A stretch of DNA of 64,000 bases from Burkholderia metallica (GTDB lineage Bacteria; Pseudomonadota; Gammaproteobacteria; Burkholderiales; Burkholderiaceae). Shown in pieces: positions 55,007-63,634 of the stretch; the first letter of the stretch is position 1, and each line of letters begins with the position of its first letter. The notes below the pieces were generated by a model. The model was given only the letters and a program-made list of their open reading frames with translations, had not been told where the DNA came from and did no database searches. The stretch spans positions 124,001 through 188,000 of the forward strand of contig NZ_CADFDB010000010.1 of the NCBI RefSeq assembly GCF_902832845.1, given 5' to 3'. Both the position numbers and the translations under genes were made by a program.

Positions 55007-55705
55007 ATGCTGAACAACCTGGAACTCGTCATGCGGCTCGTGCTGGCGGCGGCGCTCGGCAGCGTCATCGGCTTCGAGCGCGAGCGCCTGTCGTGGGCCG
55101 CCGGCCTGCGCACGCACATGCTCGTCTGCGTCGGTTCGACGCTGATCATGATCGTGTCGGCGTTCGGGTTCGCCGACGTACTCGGCAGCAGCGACCACAT
55201 CGTGCTCGACCCATCGCGGATCGCCGCGCAGGTCGTGTCGGGCATCGGCTTTCTCGGTGCGGGCTCGATCCTGCTGCGCGGCGAGATCGTGCGGGGGCTG
55301 ACGACGGCCGCGAGCTTGTGGTCGGTCGCCGCGATCGGCCTCGCGGTGGGTGGCGGGCTCTACGTCGCGTCGATTTCGGCGACGATCATCATCCTGATCA
55401 TCCTGGCCGGCATCAAGCCGCTGGAGCGGCGCTACTTCACGGTGCGCCAGCGGCGCCAGCTCGCGCTGACGGTCGTGAGCGGCACGCTGACGTTCGATTC
55501 GCTGCATGCGGCGCTCGGCCCTTCCAGTGCGCGCGTGAAGCAGTTCATCGTGCAGCGTGCCGACGATACGGGCGAGCACGACGAGGTGCGCATCGCGCTC
55601 GCGCGGGTGTCGACACTCGAATACCAGGCGATCTGCGACAAGCTGCGCGCGCTGAAGGGCGTCACGCGTTTCGAAGAAGGCAACGGGCTGTCGGGCGACG
55701 AATAG
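55007..55705 (+). CDS. MgtC/SapB-family membrane protein
   Basis: A 232-residue protein with about five hydrophobic helices (residues 5-140). LAAALGSVIGFERERLSWAA, GLRTHMLVCVGSTLIMIVSA, ARIAAQVVSGIGFLGAGSIL and TTAASLWSVAAIGLAVGGGL are the MgtC hallmark. The C-terminal 85 residues form an ACT-like cytoplasmic domain. In pathogens MgtC proteins help survival under low magnesium and in phagocytes by restraining the F-ATPase. ATG 55007 has AAAGGAGAG upstream. No Mg-responsive leader is visible. Confidence 0.88.
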   Translation: MLNNLELVMRLVLAAALGSVIGFERERLSWAAGLRTHMLVCVGSTLIMIVSAFGFADVLGSSDHIVLDPSRIAAQVVSGIGFLGAGSILLRGEIVRGLTTAASLWSVAAIGLAVGGGLYVASISATIIILIILAGIKPLERRYFTVRQRRQLALTVVSGTLTFDSLHAALGPSSARVKQFIVQRADDTGEHDEVRIALARVSTLEYQAICDKLRALKGVTRFEEGNGLSGDE

Positions 55706-55797
55706 GCTGGATCGGCAACGGCGCATGCGACAATGGCCGACCACCGATTCCGTTCGACATCCGGTTCCGCGTTCGCGGGCCCTGCTATCCGATTTCC

Positions 55798-57201
55798 ATG
55801 ACCGAATCCGTTACCACGCCTCGCTCCCGTTCCCGTTCCACTCGTTCGTCGGCCCGTTCCCGCCAGCGCTCGGCGGCTGCCGCGGGCAGTACGTCCGCGA
55901 GGGCGACGGCGCGGTCCGGCAGTACGCCGGCCGGCGACGCGTCGCGGGACGAGCGCACGCTCGACCTGTTCGGCGATCCGGTGCTCGAGCCGGGCGAGCG
56001 CGCGTCGGTGGCGACGCGCGACGAAGCGGGCGCACAAGCCGATGCGTCGGTCGATGTCGCGGATGATGTGGCGTCCGGGCGGCAGCCCGCGCTGGACGGG
56101 TTCAGTGCGCCGGAGGGAGCGACCGTGGCGGAGCCTGCGGACGCAGCGGCAGGCGCCGTGACGCGCGAAGGTGCGACGGTCGCACATGGTGCTTCGTTGT
56201 ATGAAGGCGGGGATGTCGCGAACGCCGATCTCGTGCCGGCTTCTGGCGGCATTGCGATCAAGGAGGCCGATGTTCCTTCGGCCGATGGTGCTGTGTCGAA
56301 GGCGCCCGACTCGCCCGAGGCTGGCGATGAAGTCGGGAAAGCTGTCATCGATGGCGCCGCAGCCAAATCCCACGATGCGCGATCTTCCGGTGCCGCCGTG
56401 AAGGAGCGTCGGGCGTCGTCGTCAGGCGGCAAACGCCGAACGCCTGCCGGTGCAAGCGACGCGAAGGCGGAGCAAGCGGCACCGGTTGTGTCGAGCGACG
56501 GCACGACACTGGAAGCGGCCGGAGCGGACGCGGTGCCGACGATTTCGCCGCAGACGTCGGCACAGCCGATCAAGCCGACAATTACCGCGAACACGTCGAA
56601 CACGTCGAACACGTCGAACACGTCGAACACGTCGAACACGTCGAACACGTCGAACACGTCGAACACGTCGAACACCGCGAACACCGCGAACACCGCGAAC
56701 ACCGCGAACACCCAAGACGCTGTGCCCCAAGCCGGCGCCACCGCATCTCCTGTCACGCAGCCGCCACCGTCCGCTGCATCCTTTGTGACGAAGCCGTCGA
56801 CCGAATGCGCGCCACCGCCCGCGCCGGCCTTCGATCCGGACATTCACCTGCGTCCGCTGACCGACCGGCTCGCCGCACTGCAGGCCGACGTGGACACCCT
56901 GACGCGCGCGGCCGATCGCGAGATGCGCCGCGTCAACCGCCTGCTGCTGGCGCTGGCCGTCGTCGCGCTGGCCGGGCTCGTCGCGCTGGTGATGCAGACG
57001 CGGCAGATCGCGCATCTGAAGCAGGACGTGGCCACGAAACAGCAGCGGATCGATCGCCTCGCGTCCGATCTGTCGACGCAGCAGGCCACGCTGATGACGC
57101 TCGAAGAGCACCACGAAGCGCTCTTGTCGCAAGTCGACCGGCTTCAGCGCAACGCGAATCGCGAGGCGGCCGTCGCGAAACGGGCTCGCCGCACGCGCTA
57201 A
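55798..57201 (+). CDS. Repeat-containing single-pass membrane protein
   Basis: A 467-residue protein of unusual make-up. Residues 1-45 are Arg/Ser/Ala-rich (RSRSRSTRSSARSRQRS). Residues about 45-265 are low-complexity Ala/Ser/Asp. Residues about 265-303 are Asn-Thr-Ser repeated nine times, then Asn-Thr-Ala four times (DNA 56590-56706). Near residue 380 is one membrane helix (LLLALAVVALAGLVALVM). A predicted coiled coil follows to the basic end (KQDVATKQQRIDRLASDLST). It has no signal peptide, so the N-terminus is probably cytoplasmic, and it is not a recognised family. The Ser-Asn-Thr tract could be a spacer or glycosylation-type region. Confidence 0.75.
   Translation: MTESVTTPRSRSRSTRSSARSRQRSAAAAGSTSARATARSGSTPAGDASRDERTLDLFGDPVLEPGERASVATRDEAGAQADASVDVADDVASGRQPALDGFSAPEGATVAEPADAAAGAVTREGATVAHGASLYEGGDVANADLVPASGGIAIKEADVPSADGAVSKAPDSPEAGDEVGKAVIDGAAAKSHDARSSGAAVKERRASSSGGKRRTPAGASDAKAEQAAPVVSSDGTTLEAAGADAVPTISPQTSAQPIKPTITANTSNTSNTSNTSNTSNTSNTSNTSNTSNTANTANTANTANTQDAVPQAGATASPVTQPPPSAASFVTKPSTECAPPPAPAFDPDIHLRPLTDRLAALQADVDTLTRAADREMRRVNRLLLALAVVALAGLVALVMQTRQIAHLKQDVATKQQRIDRLASDLSTQQATLMTLEEHHEALLSQVDRLQRNANREAAVAKRARRTR
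56590..56706 (+). repeat. In-frame 9-bp tandem repeat, 13 units
   Basis: Nine exact copies of AACACGTCG (56590-56670) are followed by four exact copies of AACACCGCG (56671-56706), encoding (Asn-Thr-Ser)9 then (Asn-Thr-Ala)4. Exact identity of all copies points to recent slippage expansion. A 9-bp unit keeps the frame, so length would vary between strains without breaking the gene. Confidence 0.95.
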
Positions 57202-57310
57202 GCGTTTCGACCCTATCCTGGAAACCTGACGGAGCAAGGATCGCCGTTCCGCGGCGGCGATCGGCCGTCGCGCGCATGCGGCAAACTGATGCGGTGTGCT
57301 GGCAGAGTTC

Positions 57311-57354
57311 AGGGAAAACCCTTAGAATGGAGTCAATCTAAGGGAAAACCCTAG
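57311..57354. promoter_or_regulatory. Duplicated AGGGAAAACCCT element
   Basis: AGGGAAAACCCT occurs at 57311-57322 and again at 57341-57352 (30 bp apart), and CCCTTAGA (57319-57326) is the complement of TCTAAGGG (57337-57344), so the whole block is a composite dyad. It lies 25 bp before the ATG of the 51-residue ORF. The core (TAAGGG...CCCTAG) resembles the elements at 1285 and 4720. Function unknown. Confidence 0.5.
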
Positions 57355-57376
57355 CCACATCTGTCAGGAGTCTCAA

Positions 57377-57532
57377 ATGAGCTTCATCCTCGCCCTGCTG
57401 CAAAAGATCGACGACCTTTTCGTGTCCCCGCACCTGCCGCTCGACGCCGAATACTCGTACGCCGCGCGTCGTGCCGAAGCCGAGCGCGTGCGCCGTGCGC
57501 ATCTGGTGCCGATCGTCCTGTACCGTCGCTGA
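57377..57532 (+). CDS. Small protein, 51 aa
   Basis: Reads MSFILALLQKIDDLFVSPHL, PLDAEYSYAARRAEAERVRR, AHLVPIVLYRR. An amphipathic N-terminal helix is followed by a basic helix. CAGGAG lies 7 bp before the ATG and a composite dyad lies upstream, supporting a real gene. The stop codon TGA forms the boundary with an 8-bp tandem repeat (57531-57594): the repeat starts within it, so slippage at its left edge could alter the C-terminus. No family recognised. Confidence 0.6.
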   Translation: MSFILALLQKIDDLFVSPHLPLDAEYSYAARRAEAERVRRAHLVPIVLYRR

Positions 57533-57594
57533 TTCGCTGATTCGCTGATTCGCTGATTCGCTGATTCGCTGATTCGCTGATTCGCTGATTCGCT
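57531..57594 (+). repeat. 8-bp tandem repeat GATTCGCT, eight exact copies
   Basis: Eight identical copies of GATTCGCT run from 57531 to 57594, beginning at the second base of the preceding gene's TGA stop. All copies are exact. With an 8-bp unit, slippage changes the frame, but every second-frame reading of the unit includes TGA, so it does not encode a long peptide. Confidence 0.95.
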
Positions 57595-57705
57595 ATCAGC
57601 GCGGCGCCGCCGCACCTGGCCGGCCCGCTTTCCGCCGCCGCATCGCGCGCCGGCGCGACCGTCCCGCTACACTGGAAGTCCGATTCCGTTCACGGTGACC
57701 GGACC

Positions 57706-58185
57706 ATGCTGCAGATGCGGCCGATGACGGCCAGCGAATTCCACGCGTACCGCACGCGAGCCATCGACGGCTACGCGCGCGACCTCGTCTCATCCGGACA
57801 AAATGCTGTCGAAGACGCGGCCAGCCGGGCGCGCGACTGTTTCGACACGCTGCTGCCGGACGGCCTGCGTACTTCCGGCCAGACCCTCGTCGTGCTCGTC
57901 GACGGCGCCAGCGGCGACGCGGTGGGCGACCTCTGGTACGCGATCGTGCCCGAAGGGCCGAACCGCACGTTGTTCATCTACGATCTCGACATCGCCCCGT
58001 CCCGGCGCCGCCAGGGCTGGGGCACGCGCGCGCTCGCCGCGCTCGACGCCGAGGCGCGCCGGTACGGCGTGACCGAGATCGGGCTGTCGGTGTTCAATCA
58101 CAACGCGGCGGCCCGCGCACTGTATCGCGCATGCGGCTTCGTGCCGATCACGACGACCTTGATCAAGCCGGTCGTCGCGGACTGA
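57706..58185 (+). CDS. GNAT-family N-acetyltransferase
   Basis: A 159-residue enzyme. The acetyl-CoA motif is LDIAPSRRRQGWGTRALAAL (R-x-x-G-W/x-G) and motif B IGLSVFNHNAAARALYRACG, then FVPITTTLIKPV. The N-terminal half (FHAYRTRAIDGYARDLVSSG) matches a common subgroup with an extra helix pair. Substrate unknown. An internal Met at residue 4 is an alternative start; no clear operon partner. Confidence 0.85.
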   Translation: MLQMRPMTASEFHAYRTRAIDGYARDLVSSGQNAVEDAASRARDCFDTLLPDGLRTSGQTLVVLVDGASGDAVGDLWYAIVPEGPNRTLFIYDLDIAPSRRRQGWGTRALAALDAEARRYGVTEIGLSVFNHNAAARALYRACGFVPITTTLIKPVVAD

Positions 58186-58325
58186 ATCTACCGCCGGTCA
58201 CGCGTCGTCATGTGCCGTCGATTCGACTCGCCGCCCCCGGCCAACGCCGGCCAACGCCGGCCGACCTCGCGCCCCTTTCCGTTCGCCAGGCACCGCCCGG
58301 CCATCCGCCGGTCCCCCACCGCACA

Positions 58326-61157
58326 TCAACGTGCGCGCCCCTTCCATCTCCGCAGCAGCAACGCGTTGGTCACGACGCTGACGCTGGAAAACGCCATCGC
58401 CGCGCCCGCGATCACCGGGTTCAGCCAGCCGAGCGCCGCGAGCGGCACGCCGACCAGGTTGTAGACGAACGCCCAGAACAGGTTCTGCTGGATCTTCCGG
58501 TACGTGCGCCGGGAGATGTCGATCGCATCGGCGACGAGCGCCGGGTCGCCGCGCATCAGCGTGATGCCGGCCGTGTGCATCGCGACGTCGGTGCCGGTCG
58601 CCATCGCGATGCCGACGTCCGCCGCGGCGAGCGCGGGCGCATCGTTGATCCCGTCGCCGACCATCGCGACGATCCCGCCGTGCGTGCGCTTCAACTCGGC
58701 GACGACACGCGCCTTGTCGTCGGGCAGCACCTGCGCATGCACCTCGGCGATCCCGAGCGATGCCGCGACGGCCGCCGCGCTGCCGCGGTTGTCGCCCGTC
58801 ACGAGCACGCTCGCGACGCCGCGCGCCGACAGTGCCGCGATCGCATCGCGCGCGCCCGGCTTCACGGTGTCGCCGAACGCGATCAGGGCAAGCAGCGCGC
58901 GCGGCGCATCGGCGCGCATCAGCCACGAGATCGTGTTGCCCGCGCGTTCGAGCTCCGCCGCGCGCGCATCGAGCGCGGGCGGCACCGCGATGCCGAGTTC
59001 GTCGCGCCAGCGCGTGCTGCCGAGCGCGAGCCGCTGTCCGTCGACGCGGGCTTCCACGCCGCGTCCGGCCACCGCGCGTGCATCGGCCGCGACGACGGGC
59101 GGCGCCGCATCGCCGCGCTCGGCCGTGCCGGCGTCGTACGCGGCGACCACGGCGCGCGCGAGCGGATGGTCGCTCTGGCGCTGCACCGCCGCCGCGAGCG
59201 CAAGCGCTTCGTCATGCGGCACGCCGACGGCTTCGAACGCGGTCACGGACGGCTTGCCTTCGGTCAGCGTGCCGGTCTTGTCGAACGCGATCACGGTGGC
59301 GCGCTGCGCGAGTTCGAGCGCCTGCGCATCCTTGATCAGCACGCCGTGCCGGGCCGCGACACCGGTGCCGGCCATGATCGCGGCGGGCGTCGCGAGGCCG
59401 AGCGCGCACGGGCACGCGATGACGAGCACCGCGACCGCGTTGAGGATCGCGGTTTCCGCCCCGGCGCCGGCGATCAGCCAGCCGACCAGCGTCAGCGCGG
59501 CGATGCCGAGGATCGCGGGCACGAACACCTCGCTCACGCGATCGACGAGCCGCTGGATCGGCGCCTTCTCGGCCTGCGCGGATTCGACGAGGCGGATGAT
59601 GCGCGCGAGCGTCGTCTCCGCGCCGATCGCGGTGGTCTCGACGACGAGCGCGCCTTCGCCGTTGATCGAGCCGGCCGTGACGGGGTCGCCGTCGTCCTTC
59701 GGCACGGGCAGGCTTTCGCCGGTGATCAGCGATTCGTCGATGTGCGAGCGGCCCGACACGATCCGGCCGTCGACGGGCACACGCTCGCCGGGACGGACGC
59801 TGACACGCGTGCCGACGCGCACCTGCGCCAGCGGCACGTCGCGCTCGACGCCGTGCTCAACGACGCGCGCGCGGTCGGGACGCAGCGCATTCAGCGCGCG
59901 GATCGCGTCGGTCGTCTGGCGCTTCGCGCGCGATTCGAGCCATTTGCCGAAGCGCACCAGCGTGACGATGACGGCCGACGCCTCGAAATACAGATGGCCC
60001 GGATGCGCGGGGTCGCGCAGCAGCATCCACAGGCTCAGCCCGTACGCGGCCGACGTGCCGAGCGCGACGAGCAGGTCCATGTTGCCGGCGCGCGCCTTCA
60101 CCGCATGCCAGGCGGCGCGATAGAAGCGCGCGCCGAAACCGAACTGGACGATCGAGGCGAGCACGAGCTGGAGCCAGCCGGGCAGCATCAGGTCGATGCC
60201 GAACGGCGCGACGAGCATCGGGGCGACGAGCGGCGCGCTCAGCACGGCGGCGCCGATCACGAGGTTGCGTTCGCGCATGGCGTCGCGGCGCTTGCGGGCG
60301 TCGGGGTCCTGCGCGGGGCCGGCCGGCGGCGCGTCGGTGCCGGCCGTGGCGCCTGCCGACGGCGCGGCGGCAAGGGACGCGCGGTAGCCGGCGGTGGTGA
60401 CGGCCGCGATCAACGCGGCGGCGTCGAGCGCGCCGGCGCCATGCACCGAAGCGCGCTCGGTCGCGAGGTTGACGGAAGCGCGGGCGACGCCCGGCACGGC
60501 GGCCAGCGCTTTCTCGACGCGGCCGGCGCAGGACGCGCAGGTCATCCCGCCGATGTCGAGTTCGAAATCGGCGGAGGTGGTGGAGACAACCGGCGGGATC
60601 GCCGTGCCGACGACCGGCGTCGCGCCATAGCCGGCTTGTTGCACGGCTTCGGCGAGCCGAGCGGCACTCACGTCGGGCGCGGCGTCGACGGTGGCGCGCT
60701 CGGTCGCGAGATTGACCGACGCACGCGTGACGCCCGGCACCTTCGCGAGCGCCTTCTCGACGCGCGACACGCACGATGCACAGGTCATCCCGTCGATGTC
60801 GAGTTCGACGGTGCGATCGGCTGGAAGCGGGAGGCGGGTAGCGGAAGCGGCTGCGGCTGTCGGCACGGGTGACGCTTCGACGGGATGGGCATGCGCGGCA
60901 GCGGCGGTTTCGATCCCCGGCGCGCGCACGGCGGCGCGATAGCCGGCTGCGCCGACGGCCTCGACGAGTTGCGCGGCTTCGACCGGGTCCTGCGCAGTCA
61001 CCGTCGCCGTGTGCGTGTCGAGGTCGACCGTCGCGTCGACGACGCCCGGCACCCCGGCCAGCGCCCGTTGCACGCGGCCCGTGCAGCCGCCGCAATGCAT
61101 GCCGTCGACGCTCAGCGCGATCGTGTGCAGGGCTGCGGAGGCAAGTGGTTCAGTCAT
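58326..61157 (-). CDS. copA: Copper-translocating P1B-type ATPase
   Basis: A 943-residue inner-membrane pump for Cu(I)/Ag(I). Three N-terminal heavy-metal domains carry MHCGGC, MTCASC and MTCASC (about residues 20, 125 and 210). About eight helices follow, with the metal-site CPC in [15 protein letters not shown]. Catalytic motifs: TGES actuator loop, [11 protein letters not shown] phosphorylation site, SDHPLA (nucleotide-domain HP), [20 protein letters not shown]. The family usually has one or two HMA domains; three is on the long side. ATG 61157 gives the start before the first HMA. A CueR-type promoter lies directly upstream (61200-61230), but no cueR gene is next to it in this window. Confidence 0.95.
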   Translation of the reverse strand: MTEPLASAALHTIALSVDGMHCGGCTGRVQRALAGVPGVVDATVDLDTHTATVTAQDPVEAAQLVEAVGAAGYRAAVRAPGIETAAAAHAHPVEASPVPTAAAASATRLPLPADRTVELDIDGMTCASCVSRVEKALAKVPGVTRASVNLATERATVDAAPDVSAARLAEAVQQAGYGATPVVGTAIPPVVSTTSADFELDIGGMTCASCAGRVEKALAAVPGVARASVNLATERASVHGAGALDAAALIAAVTTAGYRASLAAAPSAGATAGTDAPPAGPAQDPDARKRRDAMRERNLVIGAAVLSAPLVAPMLVAPFGIDLMLPGWLQLVLASIVQFGFGARFYRAAWHAVKARAGNMDLLVALGTSAAYGLSLWMLLRDPAHPGHLYFEASAVIVTLVRFGKWLESRAKRQTTDAIRALNALRPDRARVVEHGVERDVPLAQVRVGTRVSVRPGERVPVDGRIVSGRSHIDESLITGESLPVPKDDGDPVTAGSINGEGALVVETTAIGAETTLARIIRLVESAQAEKAPIQRLVDRVSEVFVPAILGIAALTLVGWLIAGAGAETAILNAVAVLVIACPCALGLATPAAIMAGTGVAARHGVLIKDAQALELAQRATVIAFDKTGTLTEGKPSVTAFEAVGVPHDEALALAAAVQRQSDHPLARAVVAAYDAGTAERGDAAPPVVAADARAVAGRGVEARVDGQRLALGSTRWRDELGIAVPPALDARAAELERAGNTISWLMRADAPRALLALIAFGDTVKPGARDAIAALSARGVASVLVTGDNRGSAAAVAASLGIAEVHAQVLPDDKARVVAELKRTHGGIVAMVGDGINDAPALAAADVGIAMATGTDVAMHTAGITLMRGDPALVADAIDISRRTYRKIQQNLFWAFVYNLVGVPLAALGWLNPVIAGAAMAFSSVSVVTNALLLRRWKGRAR

Positions 61158-61199
61158 GTCGGATTCCCTGAATGCGCGGCGCATGCCGCGAATGATTCC

Positions 61200-61230
61200 A
61201 GTATCAACATTCCCATGATGGTAAGGTCAA
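61200..61230 (-). promoter_or_regulatory. MerR/CueR-type promoter with 19-bp spacer for copA
   Basis: On the minus strand TTGACC (61225-61230), exactly 19 bp, then GATACT (61200-61205). The long spacer is the mark of MerR-family promoters, and it contains ACCTTACC...GGGAATGT, a dyad close to the CueR box (ACCTTCCC...GGGAAGGT). Transcription should rise with copper through a CueR homologue encoded elsewhere. Confidence 0.85.
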
Positions 61231-61305
61231 GCGGCGCATGCCGATTCGAAGCGAGGCGGGCGGATCGGCCCGAGTCGGTCGCCGTTCACAGGGTGCCACG
61301 GTGCG

Positions 61306-61346
61306 GAAAAAGCGAACGCCCGGCTTTCGGGAGGAAAGCCGGGCGT
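61306..61346 (-). terminator. Rho-independent terminator after hicB
   Basis: ACGCCCGGCTTTC and GAAAGCCGGGCGT form a 13-bp perfect stem with a 5-nt loop; on the minus strand it is followed by TCGCTTTTTCC. It lies 26 bp past the hicB stop and would insulate copA from the upstream transcript. Confidence 0.92.
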
Positions 61347-61371
61347 CACGTGCTGGCGCACGATCGCGTGA

Positions 61372-61695
61372 TCAGGCGCAGAGCTTGGCGCTGGCGAGAC
61401 GGTTCAGGCTGACGCCTTGTTCGGCGGCCTGGATCACCAGCGCGCGGTGGGTTTGCGGCGGGATGCGGACTTTGAATTCGGCGCTGTAAGTTCGGTCGGC
61501 GATCGGCTCGGGCACCTTTTCGCCATTCGCGGTCATGTCGCGCACGACATCGGCAACGAGCCGGCGGATGCCGGCCAGCGCGCCTTCCGGCGTTGCGTCG
61601 AGCCACGAAAGAGACGGGAATTCCGCGCACAGGCCGACGTGCTCCCCGTCCTCCGGGGACCACGTTACGCGGTACGTAAAGTGGTCTTGGGTCAT
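61372..61695 (-). CDS. HicB-family antitoxin with C-terminal DNA-binding helix
   Basis: A 107-residue protein. Residues 1-60 are the partial RNase-H-like HicB fold (FTYRVTWSPEDGEHVGLCAE, FPSLSWLDATPEGALAGIRR). Residues about 70-105 are a ribbon-helix-helix/HicB_C segment (YSAEFKVRIPPQTHRALVIQ, AAEQGVSLNRLASAKL). HicB normally neutralises the RNase HicA encoded next to it. No hicA is present on either side; instead the start codon overlaps the stop of a 40-residue ORF. It ends at a strong terminator. Confidence 0.85.
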   Translation of the reverse strand: MTQDHFTYRVTWSPEDGEHVGLCAEFPSLSWLDATPEGALAGIRRLVADVVRDMTANGEKVPEPIADRTYSAEFKVRIPPQTHRALVIQAAEQGVSLNRLASAKLCA

Positions 61696-61814
61696 GATGT
61701 CCGTCCCTTCAGTCGGTCGATCGCGTCGAGAACCTGCCGTATCGGATAGCCCTTGGCTTTCCCGCGGTCGAACAGATCCGAAGCACGAGACGATCGCTTC
61801 GATGCCTCCCCCAT
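61692..61814 (-). CDS. Small ORF coupled to hicB, 40 aa
   Basis: Reads MGEASKRSSRASDLFDRGKA, KGYPIRQVLDAIDRLKGRTS. Its stop overlaps the hicB ATG (ATGA). GGAGGG lies 10 bp before its ATG, and a TAA codon sits immediately upstream in frame, so the start is fixed. It is basic and helical and shows none of the HicA dsRBD pattern or the active His. It may be a remnant or replacement of the partner gene, or a coupling leader peptide. Confidence 0.55.
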   Translation of the reverse strand: MGEASKRSSRASDLFDRGKAKGYPIRQVLDAIDRLKGRTS

Positions 61815-62049
61815 TTACCCGACCCTCCGACGCACGGTTTCGGGCCCGCGCGCCCCCGCGATTACGCGCGACCCGCTATTCGGCATATTGGGGGATGCCC
61901 GTAGGCGCTATGATACCGGCCTGACATCAGCGCCCGGCGTTGTGCACCGTCGCGAAACGGTGAGCCGGGCAGGCTGGGGTGCCTTGCTTTCGCCATTCGA
62001 GCGTCGAACAAGGCGTTGACTGAAAAGAACGATATTCGGCCAGTAATCG

Positions 62050-63486
62050 ATGATTGAAAACCAGCAGGAATCAATTTCTCTGCGGCGCGTGTGCGCGTCG
62101 CTGGCCATTGCGGCGGCGCTTGCGGGATGCGCGTCGCAACCGGACGCCATCCAGCGGAAAACCGGCTGGATGCGCGCGGAAGTCGCCGACTCCTATATCT
62201 ATGCGTATCCGCTCGTGCTGATGGACGTCGCGAAGGAAGCGGCGACGGGTGGCGACGGCGCGCAACCGGGTCAGGCGCCGCTCAACACGCTGCGCCACGC
62301 GCAGGCGCTGCCGCCCGTCGGCGCGGTCAATCCGCCGCTGCCGGGCGTCGACACGCTCGACTCGACCGGCTGGCTCGACGTCGCCGCCGAACCCGTGATC
62401 GTCACGTTGCCCGACACGCGCGGCCGCTACTGGGACGCACGTGCGCTCGACATGTGGACCAACGTGCTGTGGTCGTCGTCGAGTGTGGCCGCGCGCGGTG
62501 CCCGTACCGGCGCGCGATCGCAAACGATTGCCTTCGTCGCGAAGGACTGGCAGGGCGCGCTGCCGAAGGGCGTGGTCCGGGTCGACGTCCCGTCGGCCAA
62601 TGCGTGGCTCGAAGTCAGGCTGCAGACGAGCGGCGGGCGCGACCTCACGAACGTGAAGAAACTGCAGCGGGCGATCCGCGTGGTGCCGCTGTCCGTCTAC
62701 ACCGGCGCCGAACGCGGCGCGTCGGTCGCGGTGCATGCGGGCAGTGCGCCGTCCGAAGCGGTGGGCGGCGGCACGCCGGCCGAGCAGGTGGCCGCGCTCG
62801 ATCCGAAGGCGTTCTTCGCGCGCTTCGCGCAGGCGCTGCAGGACAACCCGGCACCGGCCGACGATGCGCATGCGCAGGAATCGCTCGCCGACATCGGCGT
62901 GTCGGCCGGCTACCCGGTGCTGTGGACGGGCGACCGCCTCGCGGCGGCGACGGCCGGCGTCGCCGAGGCGCGCGCGCGGCTCGCGACACCGCCGTCGAAC
63001 CTGCTGAACGCGAACGGCTGGAGCTGGATCGGCGATACGGCGGGCAAGTACGGCCAGGACTACACGCTGCGCGCGTACGCGGCCTACACGCAGTTCGGCA
63101 CCGCGACGCGCGACGACGAAACGCTCGCGGTCGTGCGCGTCGACAGCGACGGCCATCCGCTGAACGGCGCGAACCGCTACGTGCTGCATTTCGCGCCGGG
63201 CGCGCTGCCGCCGGTGCGCGCGTTCTGGACGCTGACGCCCTATACGACGAACGGCGCACTGCCCGACGTCGGGTCGGCGCGCCGCTCGCTCGGCGATCGC
63301 GACCGGCTGCGCCGCAATCACGACGGCTCGATCGACATCGTCGTGTCGGCGTCGCCGGGCGGCACGCACGCGGCCAACTGGTTGCCGGCGCCGCGCGCCG
63401 ATTTCGCACTCGCGCTGCGCCTGTACGCGCCGAAGCCGCAGGCGAGCGACGGGACGTGGATGCCGCCCGTCGTCGTCCGGAAATGA
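62050..63486 (+). CDS. DUF1254/DUF1214 lipoprotein
   Basis: A 478-residue protein. The N-terminus RRVCASLAIAAALAGCASQP is a lipoprotein signal with lipobox LAGC (Cys about residue 27). Residues about 40-200 are DUF1254 (SYIYAYPLVLMDVAKEAATG, PLNTLRHAQALPPVG, DTRGRYWDARALDMWTNVLW). Residues about 340-478 are DUF1214 (LRAYAAYTQFGTATRDDETL, RAFWTLTPYTTNGALPD). This pairing is widespread but without an established activity. The ATG at 62050 lacks a strong ribosome-binding site. An outer-membrane location is likely. Confidence 0.82.
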   Translation: MIENQQESISLRRVCASLAIAAALAGCASQPDAIQRKTGWMRAEVADSYIYAYPLVLMDVAKEAATGGDGAQPGQAPLNTLRHAQALPPVGAVNPPLPGVDTLDSTGWLDVAAEPVIVTLPDTRGRYWDARALDMWTNVLWSSSSVAARGARTGARSQTIAFVAKDWQGALPKGVVRVDVPSANAWLEVRLQTSGGRDLTNVKKLQRAIRVVPLSVYTGAERGASVAVHAGSAPSEAVGGGTPAEQVAALDPKAFFARFAQALQDNPAPADDAHAQESLADIGVSAGYPVLWTGDRLAAATAGVAEARARLATPPSNLLNANGWSWIGDTAGKYGQDYTLRAYAAYTQFGTATRDDETLAVVRVDSDGHPLNGANRYVLHFAPGALPPVRAFWTLTPYTTNGALPDVGSARRSLGDRDRLRRNHDGSIDIVVSASPGGTHAANWLPAPRADFALALRLYAPKPQASDGTWMPPVVVRK

Positions 63487-63634
63487 ACGGATGATCGTCG
63501 GCGCTGTCCGACCGGCGGGCGCGACCGCGCCCGACCCCCGTACCGTCACCTCCTGAGCCTATACTTTCGGGATAGCGTGCGCGGCCGCCCGGTGCTCCGG
63601 TGCGGCCCGGCATCCCATCCCGAGGCATTCAAGC

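Noticed and set aside
57373-57615. Minus-strand frame with a repeated SESANQRI peptide
   Set aside because: It arises only from the GATTCGCT tandem repeat read backwards; no ribosome-binding site, no coding context, and it opposes the 51-residue ORF that has one.
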